Source of the DNA: an uncultured Flavihumibacter sp.
GTDB lineage: Bacteria > Bacteroidota > Bacteroidia > Chitinophagales > Chitinophagaceae
Direction: 5' to 3'
Length of the DNA: 64,000 nt
Assembly (NCBI GenBank): GCA_902168105.1
Contig: CABHOY010000085.1
Coordinates: 1 to 64,000, forward strand
In this document: positions 47,051-56,861 of the stretch, piece after piece
Layout: each line of letters starts with the position of its first letter
Numbering within the stretch: position 1 is the first letter of the stretch
Position numbers and translations under genes: made by a program
The notes under the pieces: generated by a model
Seen by the model: only the letters and a program-made list of their open reading frames with translations
Told to the model about the DNA's origin: nothing
Database searches by the model: none

Positions 47051-50000
47051 CTACTTCCCTACTTTCTGTGCACCTGTTTTGCTCGCGTTGAGTACAGCTT
47101 TGTACTCTTTCGGGAACACTTTCACGAAGTGACGCAGCTGGTTTTCCCAGTCTTTCAGTATGAATTTCGCCACGGTACTGTTCGTATATGCATGATGCTT
47201 AGTGATCAGGTCCTGTAGTTCGGCTGCATCTGCCTGCTCCAGCGGATCCAGATCGATCATCTCCTTATTGCAACGTCCTGCAAAAAGACCTTTTACATCA
47301 TATATATAGGCAATACCACCACTCATACCCGCACCGAAGTTGCGGCCGGTTTCACCCAGTATCACTGCTTTACCTCCTGTCATATATTCACAACCGTGAT
47401 CGCCAACGCCTTCTGCTACAATGGTAGCTCCGGAGTTACGTACACAGAAACGTTCACCAGCTTTACCACGGATGTAAGCCTCACCGGATGTTGCACCATA
47501 AAGAGCAACGTTACCTGCGATGATATTTTCTTCCGCTTTAAAGCCTGCTTCAGGAGACGGATACAGGATCAGTTTCGCACCGGATAAACCTTTACCAAAG
47601 TAGTCGTTCGCTTCTCCTTCCAGTTCCAGTGTTACACCTTTGGTATTGAAAGCACCGAAGCTTTGTCCGGCAGAACCTACAAACTTGTAGTGAATAGTAT
47701 CTTCCGGAAGGCCAGGACCTGCATAACGTTTGGATATTTCGTTACTGAGGATAGTTCCTACTGCCCTGTCGGTATTCTTTATATTAAACTGCTGGAATAC
47801 ACGTGATTTCTTCTCCAGTGCCGGCTGCGCTGCTTTCAGCAACTGCCAGTCGATCACTTCACCGATACCATGATCCTGTTCTTCCTGTTTGAACAGCCCT
47901 GTTTCTTCAGCAGCAGGTTCTTTGTATAATATAGGAGACAGATCAAGTTGTTTGTATTTCCAGTGACTGAGGTTTTCACGTACCTGTAGGTTATCTACCT
48001 GACCAACCATTTCGGTTACTTTACGATAACCAAGTTCCGCCATGATCTCACGGAATTCTTCTACCAGGAATTTGAAGAGGTTCACCACATTCTCAGCGTC
48101 ACCATTGAAGCGCTTGCGCAGTTCAGGGTCCTGAGTGGCTACGCCTACAGGACAGGTATTCAGGTGACACTTACGCATCATGATACATCCTTCAGCTACC
48201 AGTGCGGCAGTTGCTACACCCCATTCTTCTGCACCCAGCAGTGTGGCGATCGCAATGTCACGGCCTGTTTTCAGCTGACCATCAGTTTGTACCACTACGC
48301 GGCTACGCAGTTTGTTCTTTACCAGTGTCTGGTGTGTTTCGGCCAGACCCAGTTCCCATGGCAGACCAGCATGTTTGATAGAGCTGATCGGAGAAGCACC
48401 TGTACCACCGTCATAACCGGAGATAAGCACTACATCCGCTTTTGCTTTGGCAACACCGGCAGCGATGGTACCAACACCTGCTTTAGATACCAGTTTTACA
48501 CTGATACGTGCGGCACGGTTAGCATTTTTCAGATCAAAGATCAACTGAGCAAGGTCCTCGATGGAATAAATATCGTGGTGCGGAGGAGGAGAGATCAGAC
48601 CAACACCTGGCGTAGCGTGACGAACCTTTGCGATCCATTCATCTACTTTATGACCTGGTAACTGTCCGCCTTCTCCAGGTTTAGCACCTTGTGCCATCTT
48701 GATCTGGAGCTCGTCCGCGTTAGTTAGATAATTACTTGTTACACCAAAACGTGCGCTTGCTACCTGTTTGATAGAAGAACGCATGCTGTCGCCATTGGGC
48801 AGCACTTCGTAACGGATCTCGTCTTCACCACCCTCGCCGGTATTGCTTTTCGCACCAATACGGTTCATCGCGATAGCCAGTGTGGAGTGTGCTTCGTGAG
48901 AGATGGAACCAAAGCTCATCGCACCGGTAGCAAAACGCTTCAGGATGCTCTCAGCTGATTCAACTTCTTCCAGCGGAACAGAAGGACGGGTACGTTTGAA
49001 TGAGAAGAGGCTACGCAGGGTGGCTGCTTTCTCGCTCTGGTCGTTCACTGCTTTTGAGTACTTCTTAAAGATGCTGTAATCGCCCATACGGGTAGCATAC
49101 TGTAAGAGGTGGATAGTGGTCGGATTGAAGAGGTGGAATTCCCCTTTTCTCTTCCACTGGTAGATACCGCCGGTTGTCAAACGCTGAACAGGAGTTTCCT
49201 TACGGCCATAACCCATCCAGTGCTTAGCAAGTGTTTCGCGGGCTATTTCATCCAGGCCCATACCCTGTATACGGGATACGGCGCCAGTGAAATATTTATC
49301 TACTACGGTACGGTTGATACCTAATATTTCAAATATCTGTGCACCCTGGTAAGATTGCAGGGTGGAGATACCCATTTTAGAGAATACTTTCAGCAAACCG
49401 TCGCATACAGCCTTGATGTAGTTCTTTTTCAATTTATCTACATCCAGGTTAGTCTCCAGTTTGTCGGTCAGTTTCATATCACGGATGGTGCTCAGTGCCA
49501 GGTATGGGTTGATGGCGGTTACGCCAAAGCCCAGCAAACAGGCAAAGTGATGCACTTCCCATACATCCCCTGCTTCTACGATCAGCCCTACCTGGCCACG
49601 GTATCCTTTGCGGATCAGGTGGTGGTGTACAGCAGATGCAGCCAGCAATGAAGGCATAGCAGCGTGTTCTGAGTCGATCGCCCTGTCGGACAGGATGATC
49701 ACTTCGAAACCATCTTCTACAGCATCTACCGCATAACGGCACAGACGCTGGAGGCCTTTTTCCAGTGAGCCGGGTTTACCGTCTGCTCTGAAATAAGTGT
49801 GGAGGGTCTTGGCCTGGAATAAGCCGGTATCTATACTACGGATCTTTTCCAGTTCGAAGTTGGTCAGGATCGGGTGACGGAGCGCCAGACCATGACAGTG
49901 CAGCGGATCTTCGTCCAGCAGGTTGCCATTGTTACCCACATAGGTAGCAAGTGACATTACCAGCTTTTCACGGATCGGATCAATTGGCGGATTGGTTACT

Positions 50001-51580
50001 TGTGCAAACAGCTGTTTGAAGTAGCTGGTCAGATGCTGCGGCTGATCACTTAAAACGGCCAGCGGAGCATCTGTACCCATAGAACCTACAGGTTCTTTAC
50101 CATCCAGGGCCATTGGCGCGATGATGGTGAAAAGATCTTCAGTAGAATAACCGAATGCGCGCTGGTATTTAAAGATCTGATCGTGTTCCAGGTGGGTGAA
50201 AGTAACCCGTGGTTCAGACAGTTCTTCCAGGCGGATCTTATATTTATTAAGCCACTCGCCGTAAGGTTGCTGGGAACAGATGTTCTGTTTCAGCTCCTCA
50301 TCGCCGATGATGCGGCCCTGTTCCATGTCCACGATGAACATTTTACCAGGCTGCAGGCGGCCTTTTTCTTTTACATTCTTCGGATCGATCGGCAATACGC
50401 CAGCTTCTGACGCCATGATCACGCGGTCATCTTTAGTGATGACAAAGCGGGCGGGACGCAGACCGTTACGGTCAAGGGTACCACCAATGATCTTACCGTC
50501 AGTGAAGGAGATACATGCAGGACCATCCCATGGCTCCATGAGGGAAGCATGGTATTCGTAGAAGGCTTTCTTCACAGGGTCCATGTCGTCGTTACCGTCC
50601 CAGGCTTCCGGGATCAGCATCATCATAACATGAGGGAGAGAACGGCCGGTCAGCATCAGTAGTTCCACTACGTTATCCAGGCTGGCAGAGTCAGACTGGC
50701 CTTCTTCCACGAGTGGCAGCAGCATATCCATTTCTTCCTGTGAGAAGTATTTGGAAACAAAGTCCTTCTCTCCTGCCCTTAACCAGTTCAGATTCCCTTT
50801 CAGCGTATTGATCTCACCATTGTGCGCAATATAGCGGTAAGGGTGAGCCAGGCGCCAGCTAGGGAAAGTGTTGGTAGCAAAGCGGGAGTGGATCAGTGCA
50901 AACGCAGATACCATCTTCTCATCGCTTAAGTCAGCATAATAATGACGTACCTGGTAAGTTGTTAACTGACCTTTATATACAATAGTCTTTGTAGAAAGGG
51001 ACGGAATATAGAACAGCGCTTTCTCTTTCGGAACGGTGTTGCGGACGGTTTTGGAAACGTAGTTACGCAGCACGAAGAGTTTACGCTCAAAAGTGTCATT
51101 GTCCGTAATGTGGTATGGACAGGCAATAAACACCTGTTCAATTTCTGGTTCAACAGAAAGGGCGCCTTCTCCAATGCCGTCAGGACGTACTGGTACCTTA
51201 CGGTAACCCAGTATTTCTAATCCCAGTTTCTCGGCCGCTCGGTTCAGGATCTCACGGCACTCTTCGCGCCAGCGAGGCTCTTTCGGAAAGAAAATCATGC
51301 CTACCCCGTATTTTCCAAATTCAGGGAGGCTAATGCCAATCTTCAGGCATTCGTCGTACAGGAACTCGTGTGGCAGCTGGATAAGGATACCAGCCCCGTC
51401 ACCGGTGTTTTGCTCATAACCACATGCACCGCGATGTTCCATGTTTTCCAACATGGTCAGCGCATCCCGGACGATCTGATGCGATTTACGGCCCTTAATA
51501 TGGGCGGTAAAGCCTGTTCCGCATGCATCATGCTCAAAATCCGGGTGATACAGTCCTTGCAATTGCTTCACTTCATGCAT
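47051..51580 (-). CDS. gltB: Glutamate synthase large subunit
   Basis: 1509 residues. An 19-residue propeptide precedes the Ntn nucleophile Cys20 (DACGTGFTAHIKG). The order is class II glutamine amidotransferase, central domain, FMN/3Fe-4S synthase domain (GAMSFGSISHEAHSTLA, about residue 880; PPPHHDIYSIEDLAQLI; CHLNTCPVGVATQDPELR cluster) and the GXGXG C-terminal domain (GATSGEAYIRGKAGERF, MTGGKAVILGETG). It releases ammonia from glutamine and tunnels it to 2-oxoglutarate. With gltD it forms one operon; its leader of about 100 nt is GC-rich and could fold. Confidence 0.97.
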   Translation of the reverse strand: MHEVKQLQGLYHPDFEHDACGTGFTAHIKGRKSHQIVRDALTMLENMEHRGACGYEQNTGDGAGILIQLPHEFLYDECLKIGISLPEFGKYGVGMIFFPKEPRWREECREILNRAAEKLGLEILGYRKVPVRPDGIGEGALSVEPEIEQVFIACPYHITDNDTFERKLFVLRNYVSKTVRNTVPKEKALFYIPSLSTKTIVYKGQLTTYQVRHYYADLSDEKMVSAFALIHSRFATNTFPSWRLAHPYRYIAHNGEINTLKGNLNWLRAGEKDFVSKYFSQEEMDMLLPLVEEGQSDSASLDNVVELLMLTGRSLPHVMMMLIPEAWDGNDDMDPVKKAFYEYHASLMEPWDGPACISFTDGKIIGGTLDRNGLRPARFVITKDDRVIMASEAGVLPIDPKNVKEKGRLQPGKMFIVDMEQGRIIGDEELKQNICSQQPYGEWLNKYKIRLEELSEPRVTFTHLEHDQIFKYQRAFGYSTEDLFTIIAPMALDGKEPVGSMGTDAPLAVLSDQPQHLTSYFKQLFAQVTNPPIDPIREKLVMSLATYVGNNGNLLDEDPLHCHGLALRHPILTNFELEKIRSIDTGLFQAKTLHTYFRADGKPGSLEKGLQRLCRYAVDAVEDGFEVIILSDRAIDSEHAAMPSLLAASAVHHHLIRKGYRGQVGLIVEAGDVWEVHHFACLLGFGVTAINPYLALSTIRDMKLTDKLETNLDVDKLKKNYIKAVCDGLLKVFSKMGISTLQSYQGAQIFEILGINRTVVDKYFTGAVSRIQGMGLDEIARETLAKHWMGYGRKETPVQRLTTGGIYQWKRKGEFHLFNPTTIHLLQYATRMGDYSIFKKYSKAVNDQSEKAATLRSLFSFKRTRPSVPLEEVESAESILKRFATGAMSFGSISHEAHSTLAIAMNRIGAKSNTGEGGEDEIRYEVLPNGDSMRSSIKQVASARFGVTSNYLTNADELQIKMAQGAKPGEGGQLPGHKVDEWIAKVRHATPGVGLISPPPHHDIYSIEDLAQLIFDLKNANRAARISVKLVSKAGVGTIAAGVAKAKADVVLISGYDGGTGASPISSIKHAGLPWELGLAETHQTLVKNKLRSRVVVQTDGQLKTGRDIAIATLLGAEEWGVATAALVAEGCIMMRKCHLNTCPVGVATQDPELRKRFNGDAENVVNLFKFLVEEFREIMAELGYRKVTEMVGQVDNLQVRENLSHWKYKQLDLSPILYKEPAAEETGLFKQEEQDHGIGEVIDWQLLKAAQPALEKKSRVFQQFNIKNTDRAVGTILSNEISKRYAGPGLPEDTIHYKFVGSAGQSFGAFNTKGVTLELEGEANDYFGKGLSGAKLILYPSPEAGFKAEENIIAGNVALYGATSGEAYIRGKAGERFCVRNSGATIVAEGVGDHGCEYMTGGKAVILGETGRNFGAGMSGGIAYIYDVKGLFAGRCNKEMIDLDPLEQADAAELQDLITKHHAYTNSTVAKFILKDWENQLRHFVKVFPKEYKAVLNASKTGAQKVGK

Positions 51581-51986
51581 TCGTTTAGATTTTTTGACCT
51601 TGGCACACCTTCCCCGCTTACTCTGGGCGGCTGGAGGTACCGTAATTTTTTCGGGAACGGTATAAAGATACTAAAGGAAACCGGTATTTTTTACGAAAGC
51701 GTTTGTATAACCCAAAAAATTTAGAAAAGATTAAAAAAGTACGGGCTTTCGTTAGAATTAAATAAGTGGGCTGGTGATATGTGCCCGTATTTGGGCCCGA
51801 AGCCGGGTTTTGGACTGACAAAAATGTTTAATGTGTTGAGCGGAAGGTTTGTGACAAGCTACCGGTAATTACCTCCATTCTACAAGTAATGTAGTTCGTC
51901 TTCCATTCATTTATGCTCATATAAGAGGTAAACAGGCTCGCAACAATAGCGGATTTTTTTCTGTAACTCGTCTACAACCTGTTATC

Positions 51987-52080
51987 AACCCGTATATAAG
52001 CCATATATAATCCATATCTCTTAGATATGGGTTATATATGGCTTATATACGGGTTATATATGGGTTATATATGGGTTATC
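51987..52080. repeat. Long hairpin with 33-bp arms plus 11-bp tandem repeat
   Basis: Arms 51987-52019 and 52023-52055 are complementary with one mismatch and a 3-nt loop. The right arm runs into head-to-tail units of GTTATATATGG: 52031-52041, a variant at 52042-52052, then 52053-52063, 52064-52074 and a partial unit to 52080. The left arm carries the same units in inverted order. No T-run follows either end. Confidence 0.85.
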
Positions 52081-52402
52081 TCACGTAATGCCCTATAGTA
52101 GCGCTCTTACAGCACTAGTATAAAAAGTTTGTTTTGTTATACTATAACGATGAATGCTATTTACATTAATCTATTTTTATATGAGAGGATTTTGAAACAA
52201 AAAAGAAGCCTGTTATCAAATGGGCGGCTTTAGGTTAAGCGCTTCATAAAATGTGCCTGGAAACTACCTGGATCGTTTACGCTTATACAGGTGGGTGGGC
52301 TGTTATAGCCAGGCGGCACCAGCTTGTTAGATTAAGCGCTACAGCGGAATGAGGACATGAGGAGACGCCTGCATATAGCAGAGCTGTTCAAAAGTGGAGG
52401 GC

Positions 52403-52430
52403 AAAAAAAGAGGGAGGCATCTTTCCTCCC
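52403..52430 (-). terminator. Probable terminator of the DeoR/GlpR-type gene
   Basis: GGGAGG/CCTCCC stem (52412-52417 with 52425-52430), 7-nt loop, and an A-run at 52403-52409 that reads as U on the minus strand. It lies about 100 bp past the stop codon. Confidence 0.55.
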
Positions 52431-52530
52431 CCCAAATGATATATATAATAACGCTTCCTCTGCTTCAGGAATAATGAGCTCAGCCCTCAATATGGTCCTG
52501 GAAGAAAGAAACGATATAATCTGTTAGGAA

Positions 52531-53301
52531 TTAAACGATAGTGACATTTATCCCCATCTCTTCCAGCGCTTTCACGATATGTGCAGAGATACCGCTGTCC
52601 GTGATGATCTCATCAACATCTTCCAGATCACAGATCTTTCCGAACCCACGACGGCCGAACTTTGAAGAATCCGCCAGTACGATAGTCTTCTGTGCAGCAG
52701 CTACCATACGTTGATTCAGCTGTGCCTCCAGGAGGTTCGTGGTGGTCAGGCCAAATTCGATATCAATGCCTTCCAGTCCCAGGAATAACTTGCTGCACGA
52801 GAAATCTGCGAGGATCTTTTCAGCATAAGTGCCTGTCACTGAGGCCGAACTGTTGCGCACAATACCCCCTAGCTGCAATACTTCGATCTCCGGATGGCGC
52901 AGTAGCTCCTGTGCTACGTTCAGCGCCGGAGTGATCACCGTCAGATGCCCTTTCGGATGAATATTCCTGGACAAAGCGAGCGCCGTTGTTCCGGAAGAAA
53001 TGATAATAGCATCATTCGGAGCGATCATAGCAGCAGCAGCGATAGCAATATTGTTCTTCTCGTCCCTGCGCAGCTTCTCCTTTTCATTGACAGGTTTATC
53101 GTTGATGTAGGGATTATTAATTGTAGCGCCCCCATGTGAACGGAATAAGAGGGACTTGTCTTCAAGCAGTTTGAGGTCTTTACGGATGGTTACGCCGGAA
53201 ACATCCAGTTCTTTGCAGAGGTCCACCACATTCACATACCCTTTCTCGGATAAACGATCAAGAATGAACTTGTGTCTTTCCGCAATATTGATCATTGACA
53301 T
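52531..53301 (-). CDS. glpR: DeoR/GlpR-family transcriptional regulator
   Basis: 256 residues. The N-terminal winged helix-turn-helix reads VNVVDLCKELDVSGVTIRKDLKLLE (about residues 23-47) followed by the LFRSHGGA wing typical of DeoR-family repressors. The C-terminal sugar-phosphate-binding domain has ISSGTTALALSRNI and LADSSKFGRRGFGKIC. Divergent to glpD-glpK-glpF, it most likely represses that operon and is relieved by glycerol 3-phosphate. The gene symbol rests on this context. A second start (Met3) is possible. A candidate -7 element, TACTTTTG on the minus strand, is at 53393-53400. Confidence 0.85.
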   Translation of the reverse strand: MSMINIAERHKFILDRLSEKGYVNVVDLCKELDVSGVTIRKDLKLLEDKSLLFRSHGGATINNPYINDKPVNEKEKLRRDEKNNIAIAAAAMIAPNDAIIISSGTTALALSRNIHPKGHLTVITPALNVAQELLRHPEIEVLQLGGIVRNSSASVTGTYAEKILADFSCSKLFLGLEGIDIEFGLTTTNLLEAQLNQRMVAAAQKTIVLADSSKFGRRGFGKICDLEDVDEIITDSGISAHIVKALEEMGINVTIV

Positions 53302-53623
53302 ATGAGCAAAAAATTAGCAGTTGTAGAAAAAAGTATTACATATTAAAAACAACTTTGGAACAAATACGCCTATACTTTCTTCCAATTCGTTACAAAAGTA
53401 CTTTCATGTTGTTGAATTTAACACATTGAATCAAAATAAATATTTAGTAAAAAATGAAGAATATCATGTATAAATGCCAGTTTATGCATTAACTTCCTGA
53501 AAAGGAAGCCACAAAACATTTATTTTCGGCTTACGGGACTGCCAGCTCCCGACAGTTTTTCTTCTTGTATTGAATGAAATAAACTGAAACTATTTAAAAG
53601 AAAATTAAAGCATATTCCTCGCA
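53302..53623. promoter_or_regulatory. Divergent glpR/glpD control region
   Basis: 322 bp with no gene. It has the candidate glpR -7 element (53393-53400, minus strand) and, on the glpD side, a small hairpin CGGGA...TCCCG (53534-53551) followed by ACAGTTTTT, which looks like a terminator or attenuator in the glpD leader. It should contain operators for the adjacent repressor, but I cannot define one. Confidence 0.5.
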
Positions 53624-55198
53624 ATGAACAGGTTAACCTTTAAACAACAGATGGGTAATACGGCTACAGTCGTTTGGGATATTATTGTGATCGGCGGTGG
53701 CGCTACTGGCCTGGGAATAGCTATGGACGCTGCTCAACGGGGCTTTCGTACATTGCTGCTGGAGCAATCTGACTTTGCAAAAGGAACGTCCAGCCGTAGC
53801 ACAAAACTGGTACATGGCGGTGTACGTTACCTCGCCCAGGGAGATGTCGGACTGGTGAAAGAGGCCCTGCACGAAAGAGGATTGTTGCTGGCGAATGCTC
53901 CTCACCTGGCGCATGACCAGGAATTTATTATCCCGTATTACAAATGGTGGCAAGGTCCCTTCTATGGCATCGGCCTGAAATTATATGACTTCCTTTCCGG
54001 ACGGCTCAGCCTCGGACCATCCAGAGTTATTGGAAAGCAAAAGGTTATCAATGCGTTACCGGCTATACGCCGCGAAGGTTTAAAAGGGGGCATCGTGTAT
54101 CATGACGGACAGTTTGATGATGCCCGTCTGGCTGTAAATATCGCCCAGACCGCGGCTGAAAAAGGCGCAGTGCTGCTGAACTATTTCAAAGTAACAAGTT
54201 TGCGGAAAGCGGAAGATGGAAGGATAAACGGGGTGGCGGCTACCGACCTGGAAACAGGAGAGACATATGAGCTGCAAGCCAAAATTGTGATCAACGCTAC
54301 GGGCGTATTTGCCGACGATGTACTGCAAATGGATAAACCGGGTTCCCGGCCTACCATCCGCCCCAGCCAGGGTGTTCACCTGGTGCTGGACGCATCCTTC
54401 CTTAATAGCTCCAGCGCACTAATGATCCCGAAAACGGCCGACGGGCGTGTACTTTTCGCGTTGCCCTGGCATGGGAAAGTGCTGGTAGGCACTACAGATA
54501 CTCCTTTGAATAATCATAGCCTTGAGCCGCAGGCGCTGGATACGGAAGTCCAGTTCATCCTGCAAACAGCGGGCAGTTATTTGCAAAAGGCCCCTACCCG
54601 CTCCGATGTGCTGAGTGTGTATGCAGGCTTACGCCCATTGGCTGCTCCGCAAAAAGATACTGACAGCACGAAAGAAATTTCCCGCAGCCATAAGATCATA
54701 ACAGCGGCTTCAGGGCTTATTACTATTACCGGCGGCAAATGGACCACCTTCCGCAAGATGGCGGAAGATACCGTTGATGTGGCGATTGCCTCATCCGGTG
54801 GCGGACTGGCGGCAGTTCCCTGTGAAACAGAACATCTCCACATCCACGGATATACGACAGCCCCACTGGCTCCTGCCCCGCTGGATGTATATGGCAGCGA
54901 TACCAATGATATCAATGCGCTGATTAAAACAGAACCGGCTTTGGCCGGACAACTGCATCCCAGGTTACCGTATATTAAGGCACAGGTGATCTGGGCCGTG
55001 CGGGAGGAAATGGCCCGTACCCTGGACGATGTATTGTCCAGAAGATTACGTGCACTGTTGCTCGACGCCCGTGCTGCTATGGAAATGGCCCCAGCCGTAG
55101 TTGCGCTCCTCGCGGCCGAGCTGGGGAAAGATAAGATATGGGAAGAGCAGCAACTGGATACCTTTACCGATATCGCAGAGAATTATCTGCTTGATTAA
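53624..55198 (+). CDS. glpD: Glycerol-3-phosphate dehydrogenase, FAD-dependent
   Basis: 524 residues. The FAD-binding N-terminus DIIVIGGGATGLGIAMDAAQRG (about residues 20-41) is followed by the GlpD signature FAKGTSSRSTKLVHGGVRYL. ITGGKWTTFRKMAED lies near residue 370 and a C-terminal helical domain ends the protein. It oxidises glycerol 3-phosphate to dihydroxyacetone phosphate at the inner membrane and passes electrons to quinone. First gene of the glp operon; glpK starts 57 bp later. Confidence 0.95.
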   Translation: MNRLTFKQQMGNTATVVWDIIVIGGGATGLGIAMDAAQRGFRTLLLEQSDFAKGTSSRSTKLVHGGVRYLAQGDVGLVKEALHERGLLLANAPHLAHDQEFIIPYYKWWQGPFYGIGLKLYDFLSGRLSLGPSRVIGKQKVINALPAIRREGLKGGIVYHDGQFDDARLAVNIAQTAAEKGAVLLNYFKVTSLRKAEDGRINGVAATDLETGETYELQAKIVINATGVFADDVLQMDKPGSRPTIRPSQGVHLVLDASFLNSSSALMIPKTADGRVLFALPWHGKVLVGTTDTPLNNHSLEPQALDTEVQFILQTAGSYLQKAPTRSDVLSVYAGLRPLAAPQKDTDSTKEISRSHKIITAASGLITITGGKWTTFRKMAEDTVDVAIASSGGGLAAVPCETEHLHIHGYTTAPLAPAPLDVYGSDTNDINALIKTEPALAGQLHPRLPYIKAQVIWAVREEMARTLDDVLSRRLRALLLDARAAMEMAPAVVALLAAELGKDKIWEEQQLDTFTDIAENYLLD

Positions 55199-55255
55199 CT
55201 GTAGACAGACAATATCAATCATAGTTCCATACCCGTAAATTTCACGTTAAGCTAT

Positions 55256-56794
55256 ATGAAGGAAAAGGAAATAACCCAGTACGTCCTGGCGCTCGACCAG
55301 GGTACTACCAGTTCAAGGGCGATCATCTTTGATAAGGCGGGCGCCATTGTATCCGTGGCCCAAAAGGAATTCAGACAGATCTTCCCCTCTCCCGGTTGGG
55401 TAGAACACGATGCCAGCGAGATCTGGTCCAGTCAGCTGGGCGTTGCAGCGGAAGCCGTTGCGAAGGCCGGACTGAGAGGAGCAGACATTGCGGCGATCGG
55501 GATCACTAATCAACGGGAGACCACCATCGTATGGGACCGCCGTACAGGAAAACCTGTTCATAACGCTATCGTATGGCAGGACCGGCGAACCGCTGCCTAT
55601 TGCGATGAGCTGAAAGCGGCAGGTCATGAACAGATGATCCGGGAAAAGACCGGGCTTGTTATAGACGCATACTTCTCTGCCACTAAAGTGAAATGGATAC
55701 TGGACAATGTGGAAGGCGCGAAAGAAAAGGCTGCCGGTGGCCAACTGGCTTTCGGTACGGTAGACGCCTGGCTGGTATGGAACCTGACGGAAGGGAAAAC
55801 GCACGCCACCGATATTACCAATGCATCGCGTACGATGTTATTTAATATACATACACAGCAATGGGATGATGAGCTGTTGTCGCTATTTGATATTCCCGCC
55901 TCCATGTTGCCGGATGTAAAGCAGTCCAGTGAAGTGATCGCAGCAACAACACCGACCATTTTCTCTGTAACCATTCCTATTGCCGGTATTGCGGGCGATC
56001 AGCATGCAGCCTTGTTTGGACAGATGTGTACAAGTCCAGGTATGGTGAAGAATACCTATGGTACCGGATGTTTTATGCTGATGAATATCGGGGAGCAGCC
56101 GATCATTTCGCAGAACAACCTGGTTACGACTATCGCCTGGAAAATAAATGGTAAGGTCGAATATGCGCTGGAAGGCAGCATCTTCATTGCCGGTGCCGTG
56201 GTGCAGTGGCTGCGGGATGGGCTGGGGATCATCCGCTCATCTTCTGAGGTGGAAGGGCTGGCCGCAAAGGTAACGCATAATGACGGCGTGTATCTGGTGC
56301 CTGCTTTTGCCGGACTGGGTGCGCCCCATTGGGAACAGCATGCCAGGGGAACGCTTGTGGGAATGACAAGGGGAACAACGTCAGCGCATATAGCGAGAGC
56401 GGCCCTTGAAAGCATTGCGTACCAGACCATGGAGGTATTGAAGGCGATGGAGGCCGACGCTGGCATTAGCATCAAAGAATTACGTGTAGACGGCGGCGCT
56501 ACTAATAATAATCTGCTCATGCAGTTCCAGGCGGATATACTTAATACACAAGTGATCCGCCCTAAAGTGACCGAAACAACGGCTATGGGAGCGGCATATC
56601 TGGCAGGACTGGCAACAGGTTTCTGGAAGGATAAAGAAGAGATAGCCCGCCAGTGGCAGGTTGATCATTCTTTCACTCCGGCAGGTAAGGAAGAAGATGT
56701 GCATAAGTGGATCAAAGGCTGGAGCCACGCGGTGAAAGCGGTGAAGGCCTGGGCAAGATTCTCCGTCCAGGAAGATGCCGTTGTAACAGAGTAA
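55256..56794 (+). CDS. glpK: Glycerol kinase
   Basis: 512 residues, slightly longer than the usual 500. FGGY-family kinase with the N-terminal phosphate loop ALDQGTTSSRAIIFD (about residues 12-26), NAIVWQDRRT, and the C-terminal VDGGATNNNLLMQFQADIL signature (about residue 412). It phosphorylates glycerol with ATP to glycerol 3-phosphate in the cytoplasm, trapping the glycerol that enters through GlpF. Second gene of the operon, with GlpF beginning 67 bp downstream. Confidence 0.97.
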   Translation: MKEKEITQYVLALDQGTTSSRAIIFDKAGAIVSVAQKEFRQIFPSPGWVEHDASEIWSSQLGVAAEAVAKAGLRGADIAAIGITNQRETTIVWDRRTGKPVHNAIVWQDRRTAAYCDELKAAGHEQMIREKTGLVIDAYFSATKVKWILDNVEGAKEKAAGGQLAFGTVDAWLVWNLTEGKTHATDITNASRTMLFNIHTQQWDDELLSLFDIPASMLPDVKQSSEVIAATTPTIFSVTIPIAGIAGDQHAALFGQMCTSPGMVKNTYGTGCFMLMNIGEQPIISQNNLVTTIAWKINGKVEYALEGSIFIAGAVVQWLRDGLGIIRSSSEVEGLAAKVTHNDGVYLVPAFAGLGAPHWEQHARGTLVGMTRGTTSAHIARAALESIAYQTMEVLKAMEADAGISIKELRVDGGATNNNLLMQFQADILNTQVIRPKVTETTAMGAAYLAGLATGFWKDKEEIARQWQVDHSFTPAGKEEDVHKWIKGWSHAVKAVKAWARFSVQEDAVVTE

Positions 56795-56861
56795 GACCTT
56801 TCGCGGGATGGTCTGTAATTCCGCACCACGACCAATGACAAACTGATAAAATAACTATTCA

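Larger units (their letters stand above)
51581..52530. other. 950-bp gap between gltB and the glp repressor gene
   Basis: No gene seen. From gltB outwards it holds a minus-strand leader with two to three possible hairpins (51590-51670), a 33-bp-arm hairpin with an 11-bp repeat (51987-52080), the short palindromic element TTAAGCGCT twice (near 52234 and 52333), and the repressor gene terminator (52403-52430). Stop codons are dense in all frames. Confidence 0.55.
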
